From NCBI GenBank assembly GCA_951813295.1, contig CATOTI010000003.1, positions 186,001 through 250,000 of the forward strand: a stretch of 64,000 nucleotides of DNA, in the 5' to 3' direction. The DNA comes from an uncultured Pseudomonadales bacterium (GTDB lineage Bacteria; Pseudomonadota; Gammaproteobacteria; Pseudomonadales; Azotimanducaceae). The position numbers and the translations under genes were made by a program. Positions 1 to 8,065 of this stretch are shown here, piece by piece. Every line of letters begins with the position of its first letter. The stretch's first letter is position 1. The notes below the pieces were generated by a model. That model was given only the letters and a program-made list of their open reading frames with translations. It searched no databases and was not told the DNA's origin.

Positions 1-1
1 G

Positions 2-568
2 GGCGCGCGTTACACGATGAATGGCGACGTGCCGGGGCAGCAGGGCAACGATCACCCGACGTCCACGCCCATGGGCGCGTTCCCCTGTCAGGACGGCTGG
101 GTGAACATCGCCGCTCCCACGGATCGGATGTGGCGCCGCTTCTGCGAAGGCGCGGGTGCGGAGTACCTCCTCACCGACGAACGATTTGATAGTGTCGGCA
201 AGCGCATCAAGGCGAAGACCGACGTGAAGGCAGCGATCACCGAGGCGATCAAGGACATTCCGGTGGTCGAGCTCGTGGAACGGCTCAACAAGGCGGGCGT
301 GCCGTGCGGTCCCATCAACGACGTCCAGGGCGGCTACGACAACGAGCAGGCGCAATATCTCAAGATGGCGCGACCGGCGCCGCACAAGGAGCTGGGCGAC
401 GTGTCGCTCATCCGATCGCCTATCAACCTGTCCGCATACCCACATCCGGAGCGCTTCGATTGCGCGGCGCCGGATCCGGGCCAGGACAGTGCGGCGGTGT
501 TGGCGGGGTTCGGCTTCAGCGACGACGAAATCGGCGCGCTGAAGGCGAATGGGGCAATCAACACCTGA
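2..568 (+). CDS. CaiB/BaiF family CoA-transferase, C-terminal part (5' end outside window)
   Basis: C-terminal part of a class III CoA-transferase, which moves CoA between carboxylic acids in the cytoplasm. The reading frame is open from the left edge of the window, so the first in-frame ATG (17) is internal and the true start lies upstream. Family features visible are the block around PMGAFPCQDGWVNIA, the helix TDERFDSVGKRIK, and the late VPCGPINDV motif typical of the C-terminal third of CaiB/BaiF proteins. About 188 residues of a protein usually near 400 are present. The catalytic Asp region is outside the window, so substrate cannot be judged. It faces the leftward UGSC operon tail to tail. 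A complete paralog lies at 51078-52322. Confidence 0.9.
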   Translation, partial: GARYTMNGDVPGQQGNDHPTSTPMGAFPCQDGWVNIAAPTDRMWRRFCEGAGAEYLLTDERFDSVGKRIKAKTDVKAAITEAIKDIPVVELVERLNKAGVPCGPINDVQGGYDNEQAQYLKMARPAPHKELGDVSLIRSPINLSAYPHPERFDCAAPDPGQDSAAVLAGFGFSDDEIGALKANGAINT

Positions 569-629
569 TGACCCCGCGTGTCGCTCGTCGGGCGCCTGAA
601 GGAATCTTCGGGCGCCCCTAGGGCAGGAT

Positions 630-1148
630 CTACGCCGTGAGAGCGCCGATCACCGCCTCGACACACGCATCGGCTTTAGCGCGCATCTCGTCGTCCGTCG
701 CGTCCTGAATCGGATGCGGAACGAAGATGCACTGCGCGTCTTTCATGCCGAGCGCGTTGCGCTGGGTTGCGGCCGCTTCTTCGAACTCGGAGCTTGCGAT
801 GCTGACCGAAGGAACTCCCTGAATCTCGAACCAGACCGTGTCATGCAAACTGCACGTGGTACACGATCCTCAGTCGGCGAGTCCTTCGATGACGAAATCG
901 TTGGCTTCGCGAATGTCCTGACGCAGTGAATCCGGCGCCGGTTTCGTGAAGGTCGGTTTCGAGTAGCGATTGATCGTCACGTTCGGCAGACGCGTCGCGA
1001 TCAGCGTTTCGAGCTGATCGAGCAGGATGTTGCCGCGTGGCTTGGAGATATCGAGCAGCGCGACCGTCCCGGCGACCTCTTCCGGTCTGGGGCTCAGTTG
1101 CCGCTCGACGGGGACGCGTTCGTCGCCCGGATCGAGAATCGTCGTCAT
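630..1148 (-). CDS. UGSC-family selenoprotein with in-frame UGA (Sec) codon
   Basis: Two same-frame segments (1148-873 and 869-630) are separated only by a TGA at 870-872. Read through it, the product is about 172 residues with the motif D-U-G-S-C-T-T-C-S at residues 92-100, the signature for which the UGSC family is named; cysteine homologs carry DCGSC. The N-terminal part (LDP...VPVERQLSPRP, VALLDISKPRG) and the part after the TGA (HDTVWFEIQGVPSVSI) are both family-like, so this is one gene. Sec would be in a U-x-x-C redox motif. The ATG has an SD (AGGAGC) overlapping the stop of the upstream gene, 9 nt away, so it is translationally linked to the thioredoxin-like gene. Function is unknown; a thiol/selenol redox role is inferred. 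A nonsense pseudogene is the alternative, made unlikely by the motif and hairpin. Confidence 0.88.
834..872 (-). promoter_or_regulatory. Bacterial SECIS-like hairpin directly after the UGA
   Basis: Starting one base after the UGA (minus strand), GATCGTGT (868-861) pairs along all 8 positions with ACACGGTC (841-834), with one T-G wobble. Inside it GTGC pairs with GCAT around an apical loop AGTTT that has a G in its second position. The UGA-to-apical-loop distance is 18 nt, within the range usual for bacterial SECIS elements, which need a small loop with an early G for SelB binding. The fold was derived by eye. Confidence 0.75.
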
Positions 1149-1157
1149 TTGACGCTC

Positions 1158-2717
1158 CTAGTCTTCGATTTTCTGTGAGACCGGGATGGAGCCTATCGCG
1201 CCTCCCGCCCAGCCGTGAAATACGCCGGAAAACTTTCCGGCGTCAGAACCTGCTACCACGATGTGGATATTGTCCTTGGATGCGAACTTCGGCACGCGTT
1301 GCTCGCGCCGCTCCGGCGGCATCGCGGCCAACCGCTCGGGCGAGATTCCACCGCCGATGTCCTCCGTCGAGACCAACTCGCTCAACGGCCGCGCCGTGAC
1401 GTACTGAATGTGCTCGCGGATGTCGTCTTTCGAGAAGTCGTCGTTCGCGAGCGTGTCGACATGCTCTGGACAGACCACGAGGATCGTATCGCTCGACATG
1501 TGCGCGCGGACGTTGTGTTGCGCTTCCATCGACGTGGCGAACGAACCAGCGAGGGCTTTCGCCGTGCGCGACGACTGATCGATACAGATCGTCGGGCCGC
1601 TCGACATCGCAAAGACCGTTATCACGGAATCTTCCGCGTCGAAACCGCGCTCGACGTGCAGCGGTTCCCAGTTGCTGCGCTCCTCGAATTCGGGGAAACA
1701 CATCGTGATCTTCATCGGGTTACCGAGCGTCGAACGTTCGGTACCGCCCGGCCGGGCACCACCGATGTTGCGGCAGCACAGGCGCAGCGCCCGACCGATG
1801 GCCATGTTGGCGCGCGAACCCTGGCCCAACGCGCCTAGCTTCATGTTCATGCCGAGGCGATGGCGAATCGGGCCGTTGATGATCATCACAGGCGTGGCAC
1901 CCATGGTCGTCGCCATCACACCGTGGATGTTGAACTCATCGGTACAGACCGCCTGGATACCCGCGATGATCACCGGCATGTACTCGGGCTTGCAGCCCGC
2001 CATCACGGCGTTGATTGCGATCTTCTCGACTGTCGCCGGTGCCATGTTCGGCGGCATCGTGGCGATCACTTCCTGACTGTCGCGCTTGGTCCCACCGATC
2101 ATCCGCAACACGCGCTCGGGTGTCGGTGGGATAACCGGGAGCCCGTCGGTGAAGCCCTGGTCGTAGAGGAACTCGTGCACGTCGTCGGCGGGCGCAATTT
2201 CGATCTTGCGGGCCCGCAAGGGACTGTTCTCCGACTCGGCGCGCAAACGATCGGCAATCAACGGATCCTGCGTCAGCGACCCGCAGCCCGGTCGCCAATC
2301 GGGTAAGGCATCCCAATCGATCGCTGCATCGGGTGCGTGATCTGCGATGAACGACTGCCACTCGCCTTTGTCGAAACCGATCACGCGGCTCGACTCGATC
2401 CCAGCCGCGTCGGTCGCGAACATCATCGGCACCGTGTCGAGGTCGTAAGCGAACGACACCTTGAGCGCGGAATCATCGAGCACCGGCACGTCGAGGTGGT
2501 GCTTGTCGATCATGATCTGGTTGCCGTCCGCCGTCTGTCCGGGCGCGAGCACCCGAACGCCCGATGCGTGCATCGCATCGAGCACCGGCATGATGAGGTT
2601 GCAAGTCGGGCAATCCTCTTTCACGAAACAGATGATCGTCGGCGCTGCGTCGGGGAAGACGTGATTGGCGCCACCCATGTCGTCGAGTGAAAACGCGGGA
2701 AGTGCGGGATCGGGCAT
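1158..2717 (-). CDS. Thioredoxin-fold protein fused to a UGSC-partner domain
   Basis: A 519-residue protein. Residues 1-150 look like a thioredoxin fold with a C-P-T-C active site near residue 36 (FVKEDCPTCNLIMPVL). Residues 185-519 are a second domain starting DVHEFLYDQGFTDGLPVIPP, rich in conserved Cys (MAGCKPEY, RLCCRNIGG), of a type I associate with UGSC proteins; its activity is unknown to me. Its ATG overlaps the TAA of the RraA-like gene (TAATG, 2715-2719), so the two are translationally coupled, and the UGSC gene follows 9 nt downstream. A plausible role is to reduce, or accept electrons from, the Sec/Cys pair of the UGSC protein. No signal peptide is evident, so it is probably cytoplasmic. 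Confidence 0.75.
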   Translation of the reverse strand: MPDPALPAFSLDDMGGANHVFPDAAPTIICFVKEDCPTCNLIMPVLDAMHASGVRVLAPGQTADGNQIMIDKHHLDVPVLDDSALKVSFAYDLDTVPMMFATDAAGIESSRVIGFDKGEWQSFIADHAPDAAIDWDALPDWRPGCGSLTQDPLIADRLRAESENSPLRARKIEIAPADDVHEFLYDQGFTDGLPVIPPTPERVLRMIGGTKRDSQEVIATMPPNMAPATVEKIAINAVMAGCKPEYMPVIIAGIQAVCTDEFNIHGVMATTMGATPVMIINGPIRHRLGMNMKLGALGQGSRANMAIGRALRLCCRNIGGARPGGTERSTLGNPMKITMCFPEFEERSNWEPLHVERGFDAEDSVITVFAMSSGPTICIDQSSRTAKALAGSFATSMEAQHNVRAHMSSDTILVVCPEHVDTLANDDFSKDDIREHIQYVTARPLSELVSTEDIGGGISPERLAAMPPERREQRVPKFASKDNIHIVVAGSDAGKFSGVFHGWAGGAIGSIPVSQKIED

Positions 2718-3424
2718 TAGTGGATCTCGGCTGCTTTGCCTTGGGCTTCTTTGAGTTTGTCGAAGCTGAAGCCAGGCTGTTGTGCGGCGGCGATGATGAC
2801 GCCTTCGCGTTTGGCGATCTCGGCGGCGGCGTCGAGCACCTTGTCGGCGACTTCGAACGGGATGACGACCGCGCCATGCTGATCGGCATGAATCAGATCG
2901 CCATCACGAACCCGCATACCGCAGACGTTGACGGGCTGACCGTAGTTCACCGTGTGAACGAACGCGTGCGATGGGCCGACGCGTCCCGCCCACATCTGAA
3001 ATCCATCGGCGACGTCGGGAAGATCGCGCACGCTGCCGTCGGTGATGACGGCCTGGCAACCGAGCCCGTAGTGAATGTTGCTGTTCACTTCTCCCCAGTA
3101 CGAGCCATAGCCCTTCGCGTCACCGTCGAGGTCCTGGATTACTACGATCGAGGGTTTCGGGCCGCCGCTGTCGATGTACTTGTAGTAGCCGTCCGACATC
3201 TCGCGTGCTTCCGAACCGCGCAGATCCGACGGATGCATCGCGCGAATACACGCGGTGCGGGCGTAGCCGACCATCACGCCGAGTTCCGGACGCGTGCAAA
3301 CGAGCGGCTCGACCGTGTAGCCGAATCCGCGGCGTTCCGGGATGACGATCTCGAGCGCGTTACACGCGGTCGGCGTGTCGATAGTGGTCAGTTGCGAAAT
3401 TAACTCGGCCGAGATCTCCGGCAT
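2717..3424 (-). CDS. RraA-like / HMG-CHA aldolase family protein
   Basis: About 235 residues of the RraA-like fold, whose enzymatic members are divalent-metal class II aldolases or oxaloacetate decarboxylases. The stretch GCQAVITDGSVRDL carries the D-G-x-x-R-D pattern used for metal and pyruvoyl substrate binding, and the late HADQHGAVVIP block is typical of the family. I chose the ATG at 3424 (MPEISAELI) because a strong SD (GGGGGAG) lies just upstream; the reading frame is open 16 codons further but without an SD. It is the first gene of a leftward operon with the Trx-fold and UGSC genes. Substrate unknown; ribonuclease-inhibitor function (true RraA) is less likely in this catabolic context. 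Confidence 0.85.
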   Translation of the reverse strand: MPEISAELISQLTTIDTPTACNALEIVIPERRGFGYTVEPLVCTRPELGVMVGYARTACIRAMHPSDLRGSEAREMSDGYYKYIDSGGPKPSIVVIQDLDGDAKGYGSYWGEVNSNIHYGLGCQAVITDGSVRDLPDVADGFQMWAGRVGPSHAFVHTVNYGQPVNVCGMRVRDGDLIHADQHGAVVIPFEVADKVLDAAAEIAKREGVIIAAAQQPGFSFDKLKEAQGKAAEIH

Positions 3425-3599
3425 GTCTCCCCCCTCAAGGATTGCTGAAAGCGGCCCGTCGATCAGGGCCATCCGGTGCCATCATACCGCGCTCACACCC
3501 GGTTCTATCGCGATAAGCTGCGTTCCGGTTTTGCTACGACGCCGCCATCAGCTGGTGCTAGTCTTGCCGGTCCCTTGGATTTGCATAGCAGGGACACGT

Positions 3600-5288
3600 A
3601 TGCGCGATTTGATCATTCGCGGCGGCACGGTCGTCGATGGGTCGGGGCAACCCGGGCGTGAAGCGGACGTCGCAGTCGACGGCGATCGGATCGTCGCAGT
3701 CGGCGACGTGGACGCAAAGGCGAAGCGGGAAATCGACGCCAAGGGCAAGGTCGTTACCCCCGGCTTCGTCGATATCCACACCCATCTCGACGCGCAAATC
3801 GCCTGGGATCCGATCGCCTCATCATCCTGCTATCACGGCATCACCTCCGTCGTCCTTGGCAACTGCGGCGTCACCTTCGCGCCCTGTAAGCCCGGCGATC
3901 GCGACTACCTCGCCGCGATGATGGAATCGGTCGAAGACATTCCGCGCGAATCGATCACCGTCGGCCTACCCTGGGATTGGGAAACCTACGGCGAATATCT
4001 CGGTTCCATCGATCGGATGGACAAAGGGGTCAACGTCGGCGGCATGGTCGGCCACTGTGCCGTCCGCGTACACGCCATGGGCGAGCGCAGCCTCTCGGAC
4101 GATCCCGCCGAGGCGACGCCCGAGGACATCGAGCGCATGTGCGACCTGGTCGACGAAGCCATTAGCGCAGGCGCACTCGGGTTCTCAACGTCCCGCACCT
4201 TCCTGCACAAAGTGCCGGACGGACGCCACGTCCCGGGCACCTACGCCGATCCTGAGGAACTGCTCGCCATTGGTCGCGTGCTCGGCAAGCGCGGCAAAGG
4301 CGTCTTCGAAGGCGCGCTCCGCCTGGGTGAGCGTGATCGTGAAGAACATCTGCCGAACACTCGCGCGGAGATCGCCTGGGTCGGCCAGCTCTCCCGCGAA
4401 AACAACGTACGCGCCACCTTCGGTCTCGCGCACAGTTACCGTCGCCCCGACCTCTTCCGCCGCGTCATCGAATTCGCGGAAGAGGAGAACCAGCGCGGCG
4501 CCCAACTGCGCCCCCAGACGAGCTCACGCGGCATCGGCGGTCTCTTCGGCCTCGACCACCGCACGCCGTTCGCCGCTTCGTCGAGCTGGAAGAAGCTCGC
4601 GAACCTCACGTTCGCCGAACGGGTCGCCGCCCTCGAAGACGCGAGCGTGCGCGCCGGCCTCACCGAGCTCGACCAGCCCGTTTTCCTCGACCTCAATATG
4701 GCGTACGTGCTGACCGACGACGATCTCGACTACGTCCACGATCAATCCCGCTCGCTCGCGGCCCACGCCGAGCGGACAGGACAAACACCGGTCGAGGCGT
4801 TCATCGAGCTCAACCGCAAACACCAGGGCCGCGTGCAACTCTGGCACCCGGGACTCAACCAGGACATGGCCGCGATCGAGGAGATGATCACCAACCCGAC
4901 CGTCGCGATGGGCCTCGCCGATTCCGGCGCGCACGTCGGTCAGATCATGGATGCGAGTTCGCCCACCTGGCTCCTCACCTACTGGGTGAAGGAACGCCAG
5001 ACGATGTCGCTCGAAGAAGCCATCCGCGGCTGGACCGCCGACACCGCCGAAATCTTCGGCGTTCGCGAACGCGGTCGGCTCGAGGAAGGCTACTTCGCCG
5101 ACATCAACGTGATCGACTTCGACAACCTCGCGATGGAACTCCCCGAGTACTGCCACGACTTCCCCGGCGGCGCCGGACGCTACGTCCAGAAAGGCCGCGG
5201 CTACGATCACGTGATCGTCAACGGGCAGTCTTTCATGGAACAGGGCGAACACGCGGGCGCACTCGCCGGCGTGACGCTACGGAGCTAA
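3600..5288 (+). CDS. Amidohydrolase, N-acyl-D-amino-acid deacylase (D-aminoacylase) family
   Basis: A 562-residue cytoplasmic metal-dependent hydrolase. The N-terminal beta-sandwich (DLIIRGGTVVDGSG) leads into the metal site HTHLD near residues 59-63. Then come the cysteine loop LGNCGVTFAP (the metal-bridging Cys of D-aminoacylases) and GHCAVR; GLADSGAHVG carries the catalytic Asp near the C-terminus. An SD-like GCAGGGA precedes the ATG at 3600; the frame is open further upstream but runs into the divergent operon's leader. It is divergent from the RraA/UGSC operon and 3 nt upstream of the hotdog gene, so likely co-transcribed with it. D-amino-acid amides or cyclic amides are possible substrates. 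Confidence 0.88.
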   Translation: MRDLIIRGGTVVDGSGQPGREADVAVDGDRIVAVGDVDAKAKREIDAKGKVVTPGFVDIHTHLDAQIAWDPIASSSCYHGITSVVLGNCGVTFAPCKPGDRDYLAAMMESVEDIPRESITVGLPWDWETYGEYLGSIDRMDKGVNVGGMVGHCAVRVHAMGERSLSDDPAEATPEDIERMCDLVDEAISAGALGFSTSRTFLHKVPDGRHVPGTYADPEELLAIGRVLGKRGKGVFEGALRLGERDREEHLPNTRAEIAWVGQLSRENNVRATFGLAHSYRRPDLFRRVIEFAEEENQRGAQLRPQTSSRGIGGLFGLDHRTPFAASSSWKKLANLTFAERVAALEDASVRAGLTELDQPVFLDLNMAYVLTDDDLDYVHDQSRSLAAHAERTGQTPVEAFIELNRKHQGRVQLWHPGLNQDMAAIEEMITNPTVAMGLADSGAHVGQIMDASSPTWLLTYWVKERQTMSLEEAIRGWTADTAEIFGVRERGRLEEGYFADINVIDFDNLAMELPEYCHDFPGGAGRYVQKGRGYDHVIVNGQSFMEQGEHAGALAGVTLRS

Positions 5289-5291
5289 TTG

Positions 5292-6257
5292 GTGACGACT
5301 CTCGAAAACTGGCGGGCGACGGCATTCAACACCGCGCCCAACTCGACCAACCGCATCCACTCGGATGAGATGGCGCAGGCCTACGGCTTCAAGGGCGGCC
5401 TCGTGCCCGGCGTCACGATCTCGAGCTATCTCATGCACCCGGCCGTCGTCGCCTGGGGCGAAGACTGGCTGACGCGTGGTTTTGCCCACGTGGTCGTCAG
5501 CAAGCCGCTCTACGACGATTACGAATTCGAAGTTGAGATCTCGGAGCCGACGGACACTTCATACCAGGCAGTGCTCGTCGATCAGGAAGGCACGCACTGC
5601 GCCAACGCCTTCATGCGCCTCACCGACGACATGCCCGAACCGCCGGTCCGCCGTGGCGACGCGATGCTCGACTCCGACGCGGAAATCCCGCCCGTGAACA
5701 AGGAAGTGCTCGAGCACCTGTGTGAAACCGGCATGCGCGCCATGTCGATCCGTTGGAATGCTGAACACTCGACCGCGAGCTACCTGCGCGATCCTGCCCA
5801 AATGGCGCCGATCCACCAGTTCGGCAACCAAGGCTTCGCCAACGGTGCCTTCCTGCTCGGCACCACCAACTGGGTGCTGTCGAACAACACCTACATGAAC
5901 CCGTGGGTGCACCTGCAGACCGACTCGCAGTACTTCGCCCCTGTCGCCGACGGCGACGAACTCATCGTCGAATGCGCGGTAAAGGACCTCTTCGAGAGGA
6001 AGGGGGTGATCGCCCGCCGCGATCTTCGACAGCGGTTCGCCCGCCGCCTCGAGCGCTTTCGCCGGCACCACCCGACGCGTCTGCGTCTTCCGCCCATCGA
6101 AGATCGCTCGCACCATCCGCGCCGAGAAGATGATCGAATGCTCTTTCGCTTGCCCCACGTCCGCTCCCGACCAGAAAAAGCACCGTACCCGACGCTCCCA
6201 TCGTTGACAGCCCTAAGGTCGGCGTTAACATACGCCGGCCCTAACCGGGGTGCTTAG
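5292..6257 (+). pseudogene. MaoC/hotdog-fold protein, 3' truncated by foreign DNA
   Basis: The first ~238 codons encode a hotdog-type protein with a MaoC-like look (TNRIHSDEMAQAYGFKGGLVPGV). Such proteins act on acyl-CoA hydration or thioester chemistry. Start is GTG at 5292, 3 nt after the amidohydrolase stop; a TTG one codon earlier is an alternative. Native-looking sequence ends at about 6006 (KDLFERKG). The remaining ~80 codons to the stop at 6257 are Arg/Pro/His-rich because they read antisense through a fragment of another gene (5998-6158) and toward the tRNA-Val. The gene has therefore lost its C-terminus by recombination next to the tRNA pair. The product may be unstable or inactive. 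Confidence 0.75.
5998..6158 (-). pseudogene. N-terminal fragment of an ASCH-domain-like (phage/island type) gene
   Basis: On the minus strand from a GTG at 6158 about 53 codons read HSIIFSARMVRAIFDGRKTQ followed by TRRVV. This is the conserved start of small ASCH-like proteins common in prophages and islands (pattern: IIFS-MVRAI-DGRKTQTRR). After about 5998 the frame becomes antisense to the hotdog gene, so the rest is missing. It marks the junction at which foreign DNA replaced the hotdog gene's 3' end. Confidence 0.65.
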
Positions 6258-6323
6258 CTCAGTTGGGAGAGCGACGGCCTTACAAGCCGTAGGTCGCAGG
6301 TTCGACCCCTGCAGCACCCACCA
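6248..6323 (+). tRNA. tRNA-Val (anticodon TAC)
   Basis: A 76-nt cloverleaf with acceptor GGGTGCT/AGCACCC fully paired, D-arm GCTC/GAGC, anticodon stem ACGGC/GCCGT with loop CTTACAA (anticodon TAC), T-arm with GGTTCGACC, and encoded ACCA. It reads GUA/GUN valine codons. It sits 6 nt before tRNA-Asp, a common tandem. Confidence 0.97.
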
Positions 6324-6329
6324 CCGTAC

Positions 6330-6406
6330 GGAGCGGTAGTTCAGTTGGTTAGAATACCGGCCTGTCACGCCGGGGGTCGCGGGTTCGAGTCCCGTCCGCT
6401 CCGCCA
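6330..6406 (+). tRNA. tRNA-Asp (anticodon GTC)
   Basis: A 77-nt cloverleaf: acceptor GGAGCGG/CCGCTCC, anticodon stem CCGGC/GCCGG with loop CTGTCAC (anticodon GTC), T-arm CGGG-TTCGAGT-CCCG, encoded GCCA. Its 3' 25 nt start the 166-bp repeat that recurs at 34137, so this tRNA end is a likely attachment site for past integrative elements. Confidence 0.97.
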
Positions 6407-6547
6407 TTTTCTCCTTTAAACTCAGCGGCTTGCGTCCAAATTGCGTCGATCTGTACCGCCTTTTGTACCATCGACATCCGATACGGCGCGTTCGCTAGTG
6501 GTCTGCGGTTCGCTCGGCCCAAGGAAAAGCTTGTTTGCTTTGGGGCG
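6382..6547 (+). repeat. Long direct repeat, copy A (tRNA-Asp 3' end plus flank)
   Basis: A gapless 166-bp match to 34137-34302, with 11 mismatches by eye (about 93% identity). It begins in the T-arm of tRNA-Asp and ends at TTTGGGGCG, after which the copies diverge. Copy B continues directly into a second repeated segment (34303-34366) whose partner in this region lies 3.1 kb away at 9687-9752. Confidence 0.9.
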
Positions 6548-6627
6548 CGGTTGCCATCGAGCCCGGCCTGGTTTCCTTCGGACAACCGTTAACGTGGAAC
6601 TGCGAAAAACGGCGCTGGCGGAAGTCC

Positions 6628-8064
6628 ATGGTCTTTAGCTCGTCGACGTTTCTCTTCATCTTCTTGCCAGTACTTTTGGCGGCCTATCTGGTTACTGGCA
6701 AACGTCTGAAGAATCCTCTCTTGCTGGGAGCGAGCCTTTGTTTCTACGCATGGGGTGAGGCGTTCTTCGTTCTCGTCATGCTTGCGTCCATCGCCGTGAA
6801 CTACGTGTTCGGAATCCTCATTGATTCGCGGCGCGGCAAACCAGTCGCCACCGTGGTCGTGTCCAGCGCGATCGCAGCCAACCTCGTGCTGCTCATCAGT
6901 TTCAAGTACGCGAACTTCATCGCCGAGAACGTGAACTTGGCCCTCGGCTCGGTCGGTTTAATCGGCATCGACGTTCCCCCGATTCACCTGCCCATCGGTA
7001 TCTCGTTCTTTACCTTCCAGGCGATTAGCTATGTGATCGACATCTACCGCGGCAGGAGTGCATGCCAGCGAAACCCAGTCGATCTCGCGCTCTACATCTC
7101 GCTGTTTCCCCAACTCATCGCTGGGCCGATCGTGCGGTATCACGACATCGCGGATCAGCTCCGCGAAAGGCACGTCACTTCTCAGGACTTTTCGATGGGC
7201 GTCAGACGGTTCATCGCCGGGTTTGCGAAAAAGATGATCATCGCGAACCCACTGGGTGAGGTGGCTGATCAGGTCTTCGCTCTGCCAGCGGCCGAGATAT
7301 CACCGGGGATCGCGTGGTTGGGGATCGTTTGTTACACGCTGCAGATCTTCTTCGATTTCTCGGGCTATTCCGACATGGCGATTGGCCTTGGGCGAATGTT
7401 TGGGTTTCGATTCCTCGAGAACTTCAACTATCCATACATCGCCAAGAGCATCCAGGATTTCTGGCGGCGGTGGCACATCTCGTTATCGAACTGGTTCCGC
7501 GACTACCTTTATATCCCCTTGGGGGGAAATCGCCGAGGAAACTACCGTACGTACTTCAACCTCGTCGTCGTATTCGTTCTCTGCGGCCTCTGGCACGGTG
7601 CGAGCTGGAACTTCCTCATCTGGGGTCTGATCCACGGCGCGTTCCTCGTGGTCGAACGACTGGGGCTGGATGACGTGCTCGCCCGTCTACCCGGCGCAAT
7701 TCGCTATGCCTACGTGTTGTTTGTCGCCATGATTGCCTGGGTGTTCTTCCGCGCTGAATCGCTGCCCGACGCACTCGCGTTCCTCGAAGCCATGTTCGGC
7801 TTGAACACACTTCCGAGCGTCTTCAACGACATGAGTGCGTACTACGACAACAGCACACTCTTTACCCTCGCCCTGGGCATCGCGCTATCGACCCCGATAC
7901 TGCCCTGGCTCGCCGGACGTCTCGAACACCTGGACGCGCGGAACGCCAAATGGGGATGGTTGAGAGAGACTAGTTCACCTATCGCCTATCTCGGCGTGAT
8001 GCTGCTTGCAATGACTTATCTCGCGGCCGGAACGTACAACCCGTTCATCTATTTCAGGTTCTGA
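6628..8064 (+). CDS. MBOAT O-acyltransferase, AlgI-like
   Basis: A 478-residue polytopic inner-membrane protein. AlgI-type enzymes pass acetyl groups across the membrane for polysaccharide O-acetylation. The start MVFSSSTFLFIFLPVLL is the classic AlgI N-terminus, so I chose ATG 6628 (SD-like GCGGAAG) over the longer open frame. Family marks are PIGISFFTFQAISYVIDIYRG, DFWRRWHISLSNWFRDYLYI and the catalytic-His segment GLWHGASWNF near residue 322. The AlgJ-like gene starts 1 nt after its stop, so the two form an acetylation pair. No alginate genes are nearby; the acceptor glycan is unknown. The pair lies in an interval flanked by the two halves of a repeat that is contiguous at 34.1-34.4 kb. 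Confidence 0.93.
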   Translation: MVFSSSTFLFIFLPVLLAAYLVTGKRLKNPLLLGASLCFYAWGEAFFVLVMLASIAVNYVFGILIDSRRGKPVATVVVSSAIAANLVLLISFKYANFIAENVNLALGSVGLIGIDVPPIHLPIGISFFTFQAISYVIDIYRGRSACQRNPVDLALYISLFPQLIAGPIVRYHDIADQLRERHVTSQDFSMGVRRFIAGFAKKMIIANPLGEVADQVFALPAAEISPGIAWLGIVCYTLQIFFDFSGYSDMAIGLGRMFGFRFLENFNYPYIAKSIQDFWRRWHISLSNWFRDYLYIPLGGNRRGNYRTYFNLVVVFVLCGLWHGASWNFLIWGLIHGAFLVVERLGLDDVLARLPGAIRYAYVLFVAMIAWVFFRAESLPDALAFLEAMFGLNTLPSVFNDMSAYYDNSTLFTLALGIALSTPILPWLAGRLEHLDARNAKWGWLRETSSPIAYLGVMLLAMTYLAAGTYNPFIYFRF

Positions 8065-8065
8065 A

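Noticed and set aside
6349-6585. Minus-strand ORF over tRNA-Asp (ending GADGTRTRDPRRDRPVF)
   Set aside because: It is the antisense translation of the tRNA and the repeat; the same false protein appears at 34131-34328.
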